Below, piece after piece: positions 6,851-15,579 of a stretch of 64,000 bases of DNA. The position numbers and the translations under genes were made by a program. Origin of the DNA: CAWGQN01 sp963824885 (lineage in GTDB: Bacteria; Actinomycetota; Actinomycetes; Actinomycetales; Microbacteriaceae); NCBI GenBank assembly GCA_963824885.1, contig CAWGQN010000010.1, positions 186,001 through 250,000 on the forward strand, read 5' to 3'. The number at the start of each line of letters is the position of its first letter. Positions within the stretch are counted from its first letter, which is position 1. A model generated the notes under the pieces. That model saw only the letters and a program-made list of their open reading frames with translations. It did no database searches and was not told the origin of the DNA.

Positions 6851-8908
6851 ATGACCACACGCTGGGCGCGGCTTGCCGGCAGTCTTATTGTGCGCCCACG
6901 GTCAAAATCTCGACCACCGCACATTCGATCGGTCGAACTGACCCTTGCATTGTGCGCGCCGCTCGTGATCACCGTCGCGCTGATCGGCATGATCGCCACC
7001 GGCGCGTTCGCGCCACAATTAGGCGGTCCCGGAGAGTTCGTCATGCTGGGCCTTCCCGTGACGCGCGCGCTTCACGATGCAGCAGCAACGGTCACAATCG
7101 GTCTTCTCATCGTGGCGACCTTCGTTCTTCCCGGCCACGAAGCGGGGCGAGGAGAAATGAGTTCTAGTCAGGCTCACGCGGTCCGACTCGCAACGTGGTC
7201 TGCGTGCGGGTGGCTGGCAACCGCGCTGGGTGGTCTCGTCTTCACGGCCGCAACCGTCATTGGCGCCCCGGTGACCTCTCCGAAATTCGACAAGACGTTC
7301 GGTTACGTCGCGACGCACCTCGAGGTGGGCCAGACCTTGCTCGTTTCTGCCGCGTGTATCGCGGTCGTCGTGACGGCGCTCGTCATCGGCCGTCGCATGC
7401 CCGCGGTTGTGTTTGCGACCGTCGCCGGCCTCGCGGCTTTGCTTCCGCTCGCACTCGCGGGCCACGCGGCAAACTCCGGCGAACACGGCAACGCGGTCAA
7501 CAGCATGGCTGCGCACTTACTAGGGGTCACGGTCTGGGTCGGTGGCCTCGTCGGAATAATCGTGGTGCGCAACCGACTCGGCACCAACCTGAGTGTTGCC
7601 GTGAGCCGTTACTCGGCCCTCGCCGGATGGGCGTTCGCGGCTGTTGCGGGGTCGGGGATCATCAACGCTACGCTTCGAGTCGGCTCGGCAGAAAACCTGT
7701 TGAGTCCGTATAGTGCACTCATCATTGCCAAGGGCGCGATGCTCGCGCTCCTCGGGTACGCCGGGTGGATCCACCGGAAACGTCTCATTCCGCGCCTCCA
7801 CCAGACCCCGGATTCGAACCGAGCATTCATTCAACTTGCGGTCGGCGAAGTTGTCGTCATGGCGATTGCAATGGGAGTCTCCGTCGCCGTGTCTCGAAGC
7901 GCTCCGCCAATTCCGCAAACGCCGCTCGACGGAGTCGATGGGCGACAGGGCCTCTTGGGGTTCCCGTATCCGCCCGACGTCTCGGCGTGGCGTGTGCTCA
8001 CCGAGGTTCACGTCGATTGGTTGTGGCTCGCCCTCGGGGTTGTCGCGGCAAGCTGGTATGTCGTCGCCGTGCGCCGCTTGATGCGGCGGGGTGACCGCTG
8101 GCCACTATCGCGCATGATCGCGTGGCTCGCCGGATGCGCGGGGCTCATATACTTCACGAGCGGTGGTCCCGGCGTCTATGGTGCCGTACACTTCAGCACG
8201 CACATGATTCAGCACATGGGACTCATGATGGTTGTTCCGCCTCTTTTGGTTCTAGGCGGACCGGTGTCGTTAGCGCTGCGAACGCTTCCCACTCGGCACG
8301 ACAACAGCGGGGGACCTCGCGAGTGGCTCGTGAGCGCACTCCACTCGCGCGCGGCGCACGTTTTCGTCACACCCGCGGTTGCGGCGATCCTATTCGCGGG
8401 CAGTCTCATTGCGTTCTATTACACGGACTGGTTCGCGTTTTCGCTGCGGACCCACCAGGGGCACATTCTCATGTGCATTCACTTTTTGGTGTCCGGGTAT
8501 GCCTTCTATTGGGTGCTCATCGGCGTTGACCCCGGTCCACAGCGCCCGTCCTTCCCGTTGCGAATCATGATCCTGCTCGCCACGCTTGCGTTTCACGCAT
8601 TCTTCGGGCTGGCAATTATGTCACAAACGAGCGTTCTCGCGATCGATTGGTGGCACGCTTTGCACCAAACCGACGATCCCGCACTTCTCGCCGATCAACG
8701 GATCGGCGGGGGAATCGCGTGGGGTGCCGCCGAGATTCCAACCGTGTTGGTCGCGCTCATGGTCGTTCGACAGTGGATTTCCTCGGACGAACGTGCGGCG
8801 GCGCGCTTTGACCGGTCCGCCAATCGCACCCGCGATACCAAACTCACCCGCTACAACGATCAGCTCGGGCGACTCGCAAGCCGCGACCGCTCTGGAGGGA
8901 CACCATGA
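6851..8908 (+). CDS. CopD-CtaG fusion: copper transport / cytochrome c oxidase assembly membrane protein
   Basis: 685 residues, polytopic. GGAG lies 5 bases before the ATG. The N-terminal half (to ~350) is a CopD-type domain with many helices, including AVNSMAAHLLGVTVWVGGLV and GWIHRKRLIPRL. The C-terminal half is a CtaG (caa3-type) domain with SGGPGVYGAVHFSTHMIQHM, PPLLVLGGPVSLALRTLP and CIHFLVSGYAFYWVLIGVDP. His/Met-rich helices are consistent with copper handling. In actinobacteria such fusions are linked to copper delivery to the aa3 oxidase. It is first in a tight four-gene operon; its stop overlaps the copC start (ATGA). Confidence 0.9.
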   Translation: MTTRWARLAGSLIVRPRSKSRPPHIRSVELTLALCAPLVITVALIGMIATGAFAPQLGGPGEFVMLGLPVTRALHDAAATVTIGLLIVATFVLPGHEAGRGEMSSSQAHAVRLATWSACGWLATALGGLVFTAATVIGAPVTSPKFDKTFGYVATHLEVGQTLLVSAACIAVVVTALVIGRRMPAVVFATVAGLAALLPLALAGHAANSGEHGNAVNSMAAHLLGVTVWVGGLVGIIVVRNRLGTNLSVAVSRYSALAGWAFAAVAGSGIINATLRVGSAENLLSPYSALIIAKGAMLALLGYAGWIHRKRLIPRLHQTPDSNRAFIQLAVGEVVVMAIAMGVSVAVSRSAPPIPQTPLDGVDGRQGLLGFPYPPDVSAWRVLTEVHVDWLWLALGVVAASWYVVAVRRLMRRGDRWPLSRMIAWLAGCAGLIYFTSGGPGVYGAVHFSTHMIQHMGLMMVVPPLLVLGGPVSLALRTLPTRHDNSGGPREWLVSALHSRAAHVFVTPAVAAILFAGSLIAFYYTDWFAFSLRTHQGHILMCIHFLVSGYAFYWVLIGVDPGPQRPSFPLRIMILLATLAFHAFFGLAIMSQTSVLAIDWWHALHQTDDPALLADQRIGGGIAWGAAEIPTVLVALMVVRQWISSDERAAARFDRSANRTRDTKLTRYNDQLGRLASRDRSGGTP

Positions 8909-9609
8909 AGCGACCTCGTCATCCTCGATTCGTTGGGGCGCTGTGTGCCATCCTCGTCGGCATTGCGGCACTGTCCGCAATTGAGATCGCTCACGCCCGA
9001 CCGGCTCACGCCCACGACCAACTCGTGCGATCCAACCCCGAAGACGGCGCCGTTGTCGACGCGCGGCCCTCCGCGATTTCCCTTGAATTTTCGGATCGAT
9101 TGATCGACATTGGCGCCGCTGTTCACCTTGTCGACGACAGTGGGACGACCGTCGCGGAAGCACCACCAACCATCAACGGCCCAACGGTGACTCAGTCAGT
9201 TCCCCCGGGGCTGCCCGACGGCGCCTATCGAGTTCTTTGGCGAGTCGTCTCGAGCGATGGGCACCCCATATCCGGGGCGTTTGGATTCACGATCAGAACG
9301 GGTCAATCGACCTCGTCGGCAGCCCCTGACGATCACAATCCCGCTTCGAATTCGAGCCCGCCTCCCGCTTACGACGTCGGTGCGCGCCCCGACAACCGCC
9401 ACGACACGTCCGACGCACGCGGCGACGACAGCTCAGCCGGCGGCGGCGAAGTCCGGCAGGTTCTTATCGCTCTCATCGGGGCCGCCATCGGCATCAGCAT
9501 TTACCGGGCAGTCACCCTCCGTCGCGCACGGCGACCTCGCAGTTTGTCGTCGATTTCGCACATCCCGCGACGTCGATCCGCCAAAGAAAAAAAGGAGCAC
9601 TCCCAGTGA
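8905..9609 (+). CDS. copC: CopC-domain copper-binding protein
   Basis: 234 residues. Signal peptide ends at HARPAHA; the mature protein begins HDQLVRSNPEDGAVVDARP, the CopC/YcnJ N-terminal pattern in which the first His takes part in Cu(II) binding. The domain continues through ISLEFSDRLID and ends at RVVSSDGHPISGAFGFTI with the second conserved His. A Pro/Ser/Asp-rich linker (~135-180) leads to a C-terminal membrane helix QVLIALIGAAIGISIYRAV and an Arg-rich tail, so the protein is displayed on the outer face. The start overlaps the upstream stop and GGAGGG precedes it. Confidence 0.9.
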   Translation: MKRPRHPRFVGALCAILVGIAALSAIEIAHARPAHAHDQLVRSNPEDGAVVDARPSAISLEFSDRLIDIGAAVHLVDDSGTTVAEAPPTINGPTVTQSVPPGLPDGAYRVLWRVVSSDGHPISGAFGFTIRTGQSTSSAAPDDHNPASNSSPPPAYDVGARPDNRHDTSDARGDDSSAGGGEVRQVLIALIGAAIGISIYRAVTLRRARRPRSLSSISHIPRRRSAKEKKEHSQ

Positions 9610-10130
9610 ATATCCGAACCGCCTCTCGCCTTGCCATCACCGGGGTGACCCTCGCAATGCTCACGGGGTGCAGCACGCCCGCGGGAGCTCCCGCGCCCAA
9701 TTCGGCGACGAGCGCTGCGATTGAATCCCTTTCTCTCGTGGACTCGTGGACAAAAGCATCCGAGACGAAAATGACTGCGATCTTCGGCGTGGTGAAAAAT
9801 GACGGAGATAAAGACGTCACTGTTTCATCGGTAACGACCCCGGCGTCGACCGCCGTCGAACTCCACGAGACAGTCCAAGGCGAAACGGGCGAGAAGATCA
9901 TGCGCGTTGCCAACGCCGGCTTTGTTGTGCCCGCACACGGGTCATTCGAACTCGTCCCCGGCGGTAACCACATCATGCTCATGAGCCTCACGGGGCCAAT
10001 AAAAGAAGGGGACACCGTGCCACTCACGATCACCCTGTCCGATGGAGCACAGCGCGATTTCGTCGCCCCGGCAAAAGCATTTGCGGGTGCGAACGAGAAA
10101 TATCAGAGCACGACAAACCCGACACATTGA
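9606..10130 (+). CDS. PCu(A)C-family periplasmic-type copper chaperone (lipoprotein)
   Basis: 174 residues. Lipobox LTGC after a short signal. The PCu(A)C copper site is visible as ELHETV ... KIMRV ... GGNHIMLMSL, that is a His, a Met and an HxM pair in the usual H-x10-M-x21-HxM arrangement. The family hands Cu(I) to the CuA or CuB site of cytochrome oxidase. The GTG start overlaps the copC stop (GTGA) and is preceded by AAGGAG. The position next to CopC and CtaG fits copper supply to the ctaCDEF oxidase encoded elsewhere in the window. Confidence 0.9.
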   Translation: MNIRTASRLAITGVTLAMLTGCSTPAGAPAPNSATSAAIESLSLVDSWTKASETKMTAIFGVVKNDGDKDVTVSSVTTPASTAVELHETVQGETGEKIMRVANAGFVVPAHGSFELVPGGNHIMLMSLTGPIKEGDTVPLTITLSDGAQRDFVAPAKAFAGANEKYQSTTNPTH

Positions 10131-11371
10131 CCCGCGGCAATCAGGACCGCGCGTCTGATCGAGCGTTTAGTCGGCGGCACCTCCTCGCGGGGGGTGCCGC
10201 CGCCGGAATCGGCGCCGCGGGTGCCGTTGGCATCGACGGAGTTCTTCGTCGCGCTATTTCGGCGCCACCGCCCGCGAAAAGCTCGACCGCCCCACTCAAC
10301 GGGACGGAAACCATCCCATTTTACGGTCGGCGCCAAAGCGGAATCGAGACGGTCGCGCAATCGCACATCACCGCGATTGGGCTCGACCTCGCCCCGACGG
10401 TTGATCGCGACGGTCTTCGAAGAATGATGCAAATCCTCAGCGACGATGCCGCCCGGTTGAGTTCTGGAACCGCGGCACTAGCCGACTCGGAACCGGAACT
10501 CGCCCTCGTACCCGCGCGATTGACGATTACGTTTGGTTTCGGACCGAACCTCGTCGAACGCGCCGAAACCGGTGCGAAGCCGGCCTGGTTGAGGCCCCTG
10601 CCCGCGTTTACGGTCGACCAACTCGAAAGCGCGTGGAGCGGCGGAGACCTCCTGATTCAAATTTGTTCGGATGACGCGGTCACAGTCGCGCACGCTACCC
10701 GGATGGTGCTCAAAGACAGCCGCTCCTTTGCCTCGCTCCGTTGGCTTCAGAAAGGGTTTCGCCGGTCTCCCGGGTCAGAAAAGCCGGGTACGACAATGCG
10801 AAATCTTTTTGGCCAGATTGATGGGACAGCCAACCCCGCCGTGGGAACCGACGACTTCGAGAGCACTGTGTGGCGCAATGCTGACAATCCGCACTGGCTC
10901 ACCGACGGGACAAGCGTCGTGATTCGTCGCATCGCAATGAATCTCGATAAATGGGACGAACTCGACCGGTCTGGCCGAGAATCCGCGATAGGACGGACTC
11001 TTGACACGGGCGCCCCGCTCACGGGAACTCGCGAAAATGACGAACCCGATTTTTCCGCGAAGAACGCGCTCGGTTTTGCCGTCATTCCGGAGTACTCTCA
11101 CCTTCGCCGCGCCCGATCCGACAACCCGAAAGAGCGAATATTTCGTCGAGGATACAACTTCGATGATCATGAAACAAACCCGGCGAGCTCGAATTCTGGA
11201 TTGCTCTTTGTATCGTTCCAGGCAGATATTGACGCACAATTTGTGCCGATTCAGAAACGAATGGCAGAACTCGATCTCCTCAATCAATGGATCACGCCAA
11301 TCGGATCCGCGGTCTTCGCTATAGCGCCCGGTTGCGAAAAGGGAGGCTTCATCGGCGAGACTCTCTTCTAG
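10127..11371 (+). CDS. Tat-exported DyP-type heme peroxidase
   Basis: 414 residues. Twin-arginine signal SRRHLLAGGAAAGIGAAGA (residues 15-33). The DyP fold is recognised by GQIDG (GxxDG motif, 229-233) on the distal heme side, the proximal histidine in YSHLRRA (~H325) and the RRGYNFDD segment near the C-terminus. The family oxidises dyes and aromatics with H2O2, or removes iron from heme (EfeB). No efeU/efeO genes are adjacent; instead it is translationally coupled to the copper chaperone (TTGA overlap). The TTG start is chosen because it overlaps the upstream stop and gives the full Tat signal. Confidence 0.92.
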   Translation: MTRGNQDRASDRAFSRRHLLAGGAAAGIGAAGAVGIDGVLRRAISAPPPAKSSTAPLNGTETIPFYGRRQSGIETVAQSHITAIGLDLAPTVDRDGLRRMMQILSDDAARLSSGTAALADSEPELALVPARLTITFGFGPNLVERAETGAKPAWLRPLPAFTVDQLESAWSGGDLLIQICSDDAVTVAHATRMVLKDSRSFASLRWLQKGFRRSPGSEKPGTTMRNLFGQIDGTANPAVGTDDFESTVWRNADNPHWLTDGTSVVIRRIAMNLDKWDELDRSGRESAIGRTLDTGAPLTGTRENDEPDFSAKNALGFAVIPEYSHLRRARSDNPKERIFRRGYNFDDHETNPASSNSGLLFVSFQADIDAQFVPIQKRMAELDLLNQWITPIGSAVFAIAPGCEKGGFIGETLF

Positions 11372-11377
11372 AGATCG

Positions 11378-11462
11378 TGTCCGAGAGGGGACTTGAACCC
11401 CCACGCCCTATACGGGCACTAGCACCTCAAGCTAGCGCGTCTGCCATTTCCGCCACCCGGAC
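11378..11462 (-). tRNA. tRNA-Leu (anticodon GAG)
   Basis: 85-nt cloverleaf on the minus strand. Acceptor arms GTCCGGG and CTCGGAC, anticodon stem CTAGC/GCTAG around loop TTGAGGT (anticodon GAG), a long variable arm GTGCCCGTATAGGGCG typical of leucine tRNA, and T-arm GGGGGTTCAAGTCCCC. No CCA is encoded. Its 3' end lies 7 bases from the DyP stop. Confidence 0.96.
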
Positions 11463-11562
11463 GAGTGCGTGTCACAACCGCTGGCGAACCAGCCGAAGTT
11501 AGACACTAGCACGAATGACGGCTCTAAATTTTCGCTCGCTGGCTCGCAACCGCGCGCTTCGA

Positions 11563-11568
11563 TACCGT
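11563..11568 (+). promoter_or_regulatory. -10 box for leaderless M20 peptidase gene
   Basis: TACCGT (TANNNT type) ends 6 bases before the ATG at 11575, with no Shine-Dalgarno, the pattern of a leaderless transcript. Confidence 0.5.
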
Positions 11569-11574
11569 GGATTC

Positions 11575-12867
11575 ATGCCCCTTGACCGGACCGCCCTCGT
11601 TGCGCAAGATCTCATCCGTTTCGACACGACGAACTTCGGAGAGGGTCGATCCAACGGGGAACGAGACGCGGCCGAATACGTCGCCGCTCATTTAGAACGG
11701 GCTGGGCTCGCTGCACGCCTTTTCAACTCCGACCCGGGTCGCACGAGCGTCGTCGCGCGAGTCGATGGGGCCGATCCAACCAAATCGGCGCTCGTCGTTC
11801 ACGGACACCTCGACGTTGTTCCCGCGGTTGCCGAGGCGTGGTCGGTTGACCCGTTTGGCGGCGAGATTAAAGATGGAATGTTGTGGGGCCGCGGTGCCGT
11901 CGACATGAAAAACATGAACGCGATGATTCTGACCGCACTCGATGACATCCTCGAGAGCGGGCGTCGACCCGAACGCGATCTCATTATCGCCTTTTTCGCC
12001 GACGAAGAAGACGGTGGGCACTACGGCTCACACTATCTCGTGCGCGCTCACCCCGAGCTCTTCCGCGGAGCAACCGAAGCCATTAGCGAGGTCGGTGGCT
12101 ATTCGATTGACCTTCATGGCAAGCGGGCCTACCTCGTGCAAACCGGAGAAAAAGCCCTTATTTGGGTCAAACTTGTCGCCAAGGGCACGGCCGGACACGG
12201 CTCTCAAGAAAACCGAAACAATGCCGTGACCGCGCTCGCGCGAGCGGTCGCGCGAATCGGTACACACGAGTGGCCGCTGAACGTGACTCCGACCACTCGA
12301 GCGCTGCTCGATGGAATCGCCGCGATGACCGGTCAGGACCCACAAACAACGCCCGCCGACGAGCTCGCCCTCGCGACGGGAACGGCATCCCGATTCATCT
12401 CGGCATCTCTGCGCACGACGACAAATCCGACACTCTTGTCGGGCGGATTCAAGCACAACGTGATCCCTGATCGCGCAGAAGCGCTCATCGATATCAGGGT
12501 CGTTCCCGGAGACGAAGACGAGACAATCGCGCGCGTTCGCGAACTCGCGGGCGACGACATTGAACTCATCGTGTTGAATCGCGATGTCGGTCTCGATACG
12601 TCGTTTGAGAGTCCACTCGTCACGGAAATGACTCGCGCGTTGCATCACCACGATCCTGGCGCGGACGTATTACCGTACTTGTTTTCCGGCGGCACCGACA
12701 ATAAGGCGCTCAGTCTTCTTGGGATTACCGGATACGGATTCGCACCGCTATTGCTTCCTGCGACCCTCGATTTTCCGGCGCTTTTTCACGGCATTGACGA
12801 ACGCGTTCCGCTCGACGCACTAGTCTTTGGCAGGAAGGTTCTCGCCGACCTTCTCGTGAGCTATTGA
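11575..12867 (+). CDS. M20-family metallopeptidase / deacylase
   Basis: 430 residues. Dizinc hydrolase motifs are all present: VVHGHLDVVPA (first ligand His/Asp), WGRGAVDMK (bridging Asp), FFADEEDGG (catalytic Glu and ligand Glu) and FSGGTDNKAL near the C-terminus. A dimerisation domain lies in the middle. The start ATG 11575 gives MPLDRTALVAQDLIRFDTTN, the typical family N-terminus; a longer reading from 11515 adds residues unlike the family. Substrate cannot be told from sequence (acylated amino acids or dipeptides are usual). A second M20 enzyme is at 44.4-45.9 kb. Confidence 0.9.
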   Translation: MPLDRTALVAQDLIRFDTTNFGEGRSNGERDAAEYVAAHLERAGLAARLFNSDPGRTSVVARVDGADPTKSALVVHGHLDVVPAVAEAWSVDPFGGEIKDGMLWGRGAVDMKNMNAMILTALDDILESGRRPERDLIIAFFADEEDGGHYGSHYLVRAHPELFRGATEAISEVGGYSIDLHGKRAYLVQTGEKALIWVKLVAKGTAGHGSQENRNNAVTALARAVARIGTHEWPLNVTPTTRALLDGIAAMTGQDPQTTPADELALATGTASRFISASLRTTTNPTLLSGGFKHNVIPDRAEALIDIRVVPGDEDETIARVRELAGDDIELIVLNRDVGLDTSFESPLVTEMTRALHHHDPGADVLPYLFSGGTDNKALSLLGITGYGFAPLLLPATLDFPALFHGIDERVPLDALVFGRKVLADLLVSY

Positions 12868-12930
12868 GTTCCGCCCTCCCGAACCCGCTGGTTGACGATA
12901 CACAGTCCCGGCGATTGACGAAAGTGAGCC

Positions 12931-13785
12931 ATGGGAATTTTCGATGCCATCATCCTCGGACTCGTCCAGGGCTTGACCGAATTCCTTCCCATTTCCAGCA
13001 GTGCCCACTTGAGGATCGTCGGCACGTTTCTCGGCGCGGGCGCCGACCCCGGGGCGGCCTTCACCGCAATAACCCAGTTGGGAACCGAGACGGCGGTGCT
13101 CGTCTATTTCTGGCGGGACATCGTCCGAATAGTCGGCCAATGGTTTTCGTCGCTTTTTGGTCGAGTGCCCCGCTCGAATCCCGATGCGCGCATGGGCTGG
13201 TTCATCATTCTCGGCAGCCTGCCGATCGTCATCCTCGGCGTCGTCTTTCAACACGCCATTGAGACGTCTCTCCGGAACCTGTGGATCGTAGCAATCGCGC
13301 TGATCGTTTTCGGCGTGCTTTTGGGTGTTGCCGACGCGGTCGGCCAAAAATGCCGGAGTCTCCACGGCTTGACTATTCCGCGCGCGGCCGTCTTCGGATT
13401 CGCTCAAGCACTCGCCTTGATTCCCGGCGTATCGCGCTCGGGAGGCACGATCACCGCCGGGCTCTTTATGGGCTTTCGGCGCCGCGCCGCCGCACGCTAC
13501 TCCTTTCTTCTCGCAATACCCGCTGTCTTGGGGAGTGGACTCTACGAACTGTTCAAATCGGTCACTCACCCGTGCGGAACGGGAACTCCGACGTGCCCGG
13601 CCGAGGTGTTTACGGGCGTCGAGACGGCGGTCGCTACGATTATTTCGTTCGTCGTCGGGCTCCTCGTGATCGCTGTCTTCATGAGGTACATCTCGAAAGG
13701 CAGTTTTCTCCCGTTTGTGATTTACCGGCTCGTATTGGGTGGGACACTCATCGCGCTGTTGTCGACGGGTGTTTTGGCCGCATAA
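12931..13785 (+). CDS. uppP: undecaprenyl-diphosphate phosphatase UppP (BacA)
   Basis: 284 residues, integral membrane. Recycles the undecaprenyl-PP carrier for peptidoglycan synthesis and can give bacitracin tolerance. Family motifs: GLVQGLTEFLPISSSAHL at the N-terminus, with the catalytic glutamate region AAFTAITQLGTETAVLVYF, and the second repeat ALALIPGVSRSGGTI containing the PGxSRSG signature. Length is normal. It stands alone between an M20 peptidase and a convergent PAC2 gene. Confidence 0.96.
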   Translation: MGIFDAIILGLVQGLTEFLPISSSAHLRIVGTFLGAGADPGAAFTAITQLGTETAVLVYFWRDIVRIVGQWFSSLFGRVPRSNPDARMGWFIILGSLPIVILGVVFQHAIETSLRNLWIVAIALIVFGVLLGVADAVGQKCRSLHGLTIPRAAVFGFAQALALIPGVSRSGGTITAGLFMGFRRRAAARYSFLLAIPAVLGSGLYELFKSVTHPCGTGTPTCPAEVFTGVETAVATIISFVVGLLVIAVFMRYISKGSFLPFVIYRLVLGGTLIALLSTGVLAA

Positions 13786-13839
13786 CCCGCCCACAATGCA
13801 TCACCGGGCGATTGACAATGCCGTCGTGCGGCCCGGCAC

Positions 13840-14769
13840 TCAGCCTGCCCCAGGATCGCGACGACGCAAATATCGCTCAAACTCTTGCGCGATCGCCTCG
13901 CCGCTCGCCTCGGGGGAGTCAACCGTATCGCGCGCCTGCTCGAGTTGACGAATATACGAACCCATATCATCATCCTCACTCGCGAGCACGTCAATGCCCT
14001 TTTCCCACGCGGCTGCTTCTCCCTCGAGATCCCCGCGCGGAATGGCAACGCCAATCGTTTGCTCAAGCCGATCAATAAGCGCAAGCGTCGCTTTTGGCGA
14101 GGGTGCGTTGTGAACGTAGTGGGGGACCGACGCCCAAATCGATAGCGTCGGGATTCCCGCGTCGCCTGCGGCCTCACTGAGAGCACCTATAATGCCCACG
14201 GGACCCTCGTAGTCGCTCCGCTCAATGTTCAGTTTTTTCTGAACATCGGCGCTCTCGCTTGTGACAAAAATCGAAATAGGCCGAGTGTGCGGAACGTCGG
14301 CGAGCATCGCGCCAAGAAAAACGATGCTCGAGACGTCTGCAGCCAGCGCGCTGTCAAGAATCTCGGTGCAAAACCCCTGCCAGCTGCGCGATGGCTCGGT
14401 TCCGAGAAGCACGAAGATATTTGCCGCATTGTCAGATTGTGCACTGACGGGAGTCACGGCGTCCTCGAGCGCCGTTGACGACGCGGCGTCATTCGCGCTC
14501 GCGGCGTCGGATTGTGCGACACGCGATGGACCATAGAGGGTTCCTTGGGGCCACGATATCCTGCGGCTACCGTCGTCTCGAATGCTCACGGTGGGGCGAT
14601 TAAACTGATAGTCAAAATAGAGTTCGGGGTCAACGCTAAATAGTGGCGCGAGGTCGAGGCGTTCTTTGAGCGCTCGAACCGCTCCACTCGCCGCTTCACC
14701 CGCGTCGTTCCACCCCTCGAATGCAACGACGAGCAGTCGTCCGCTTAAGATTCCTTCGCGTTGTGTCAC
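13840..14769 (-). CDS. PAC2-family protein
   Basis: 309 residues. The PAC2 (proteasome-assembly-chaperone-like) fold is recognised from LLVVAFEGWNDAGEAASGAV at the N-terminus, NIFVLLGTEPSRSWQGF, the HTRPISIFVTS segment and the ALSEAAGDAGIPTLSIWASVPHYV region. An actinobacterial family of unknown biochemical role. It ends in an acidic/Arg-rich helical tail with EEDDMGS-like composition. GTG 14769 is preferred over a longer reading to 14802 because it places the conserved EGILSGRLL at the N-terminus. Convergent with uppP. Confidence 0.85.
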   Translation of the reverse strand: MTQREGILSGRLLVVAFEGWNDAGEAASGAVRALKERLDLAPLFSVDPELYFDYQFNRPTVSIRDDGSRRISWPQGTLYGPSRVAQSDAASANDAASSTALEDAVTPVSAQSDNAANIFVLLGTEPSRSWQGFCTEILDSALAADVSSIVFLGAMLADVPHTRPISIFVTSESADVQKKLNIERSDYEGPVGIIGALSEAAGDAGIPTLSIWASVPHYVHNAPSPKATLALIDRLEQTIGVAIPRGDLEGEAAAWEKGIDVLASEDDDMGSYIRQLEQARDTVDSPEASGEAIAQEFERYLRRRDPGAG

Positions 14770-14872
14770 GTGACCTGTATCCGTCCCTCGTCGAGCGTGC
14801 ACCGAGTGCGCGTTTGTGCTTAAAGGATATTGCTATTGCAATTCCTTAGCCGAGCCGGTTCGCTCTCCGCGA

Positions 14873-14878
14873 TAGGAT
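14873..14878 (+). promoter_or_regulatory. -10 box for leaderless HAD gene
   Basis: TAGGAT (TANNNT) ends 8 bases before GTG 14887; no ribosome-binding site intervenes. Confidence 0.45.
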
Positions 14879-14886
14879 AGGCGACC

Positions 14887-15579
14887 GTGACACACGACCT
14901 TCCCGCCGCGGTTCTGTGGGATCTCGACGGCACGCTCGTCGGCACAGAACCATACTGGATGGCGGCGGAATCCGACCTCGTCGCGTCCTTTGGGGGAGAG
15001 TGGAGCCACGATGATGCCCTGACTCTTGTTGGATCGGGACTGCACAATTCTGCTCGCGCACTCCAGAGCCGCGGCGTCGCGCTCGACGAAGTCACCATTA
15101 TTGAGCGTCTCACGGATAGTGTCCTGGCCCAATTAGACGCGAGTGTTCCGTGGCGTCCCGGCGCCCTCAAACTCGTAGCAGACCTAAAAAAAAATGGGGT
15201 GCTTCTTGCTCTTGTCACAATGTCGATGGGTCGGATGGCCCGGAGCATCGCTGACAGGATCCCGAGCGTGGACGGCGATCCGTGTTTTTCCGTCATTGTT
15301 TCGGGTGATTCGGTGCAAGAACCCAAACCAGACCCCGAAGCGTACGAGGTGGCCGCGCAACAGCTCGGAGTGACACCGAGCAATTGTGTCGCAATCGAAG
15401 ATTCCTCAATCGGCCTCGCGTCGGCAGTTGCATCGGGAAGCGTGGCAATCGGCGTTCCGTATCAGCTCGAACTCCCGAAAACCGGGGACTATCATGTGTG
15501 GCCGACTCTCGTGGGCAAAACAGTCGACTCAATAGCGAGCATTTTCTCCCGGCGCGTTCCGGCGACGGCGGCACTGTGA
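14887..15579 (+). CDS. HAD-superfamily phosphatase (beta-phosphoglucomutase-like)
   Basis: 230 residues. Motif I VLWDLDGTLVGTEP carries the nucleophile/acid aspartate pair. Motif II is LALVTMSMG, motif III the lysine in QEPKPDPEAY, and motif IV CVAIEDSSIGLASA. A helical cap lies between motifs I and II. The combination is that of subfamily IA sugar-phosphate phosphatases or phosphomutases; substrate unknown. A run of nine A (15186-15194) falls in an LKKN stretch of the coding region and the frame is intact. The stop overlaps the GTG of trmI, so the two form an operon. Confidence 0.88.
   Translation: MTHDLPAAVLWDLDGTLVGTEPYWMAAESDLVASFGGEWSHDDALTLVGSGLHNSARALQSRGVALDEVTIIERLTDSVLAQLDASVPWRPGALKLVADLKKNGVLLALVTMSMGRMARSIADRIPSVDGDPCFSVIVSGDSVQEPKPDPEAYEVAAQQLGVTPSNCVAIEDSSIGLASAVASGSVAIGVPYQLELPKTGDYHVWPTLVGKTVDSIASIFSRRVPATAAL

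Noticed and set aside
12820..13794. 324-codon minus-strand frame opposite uppP
   Set aside because: Antisense of uppP; composition rich in Asp/Arg/Glu is the usual mirror of a membrane protein gene.
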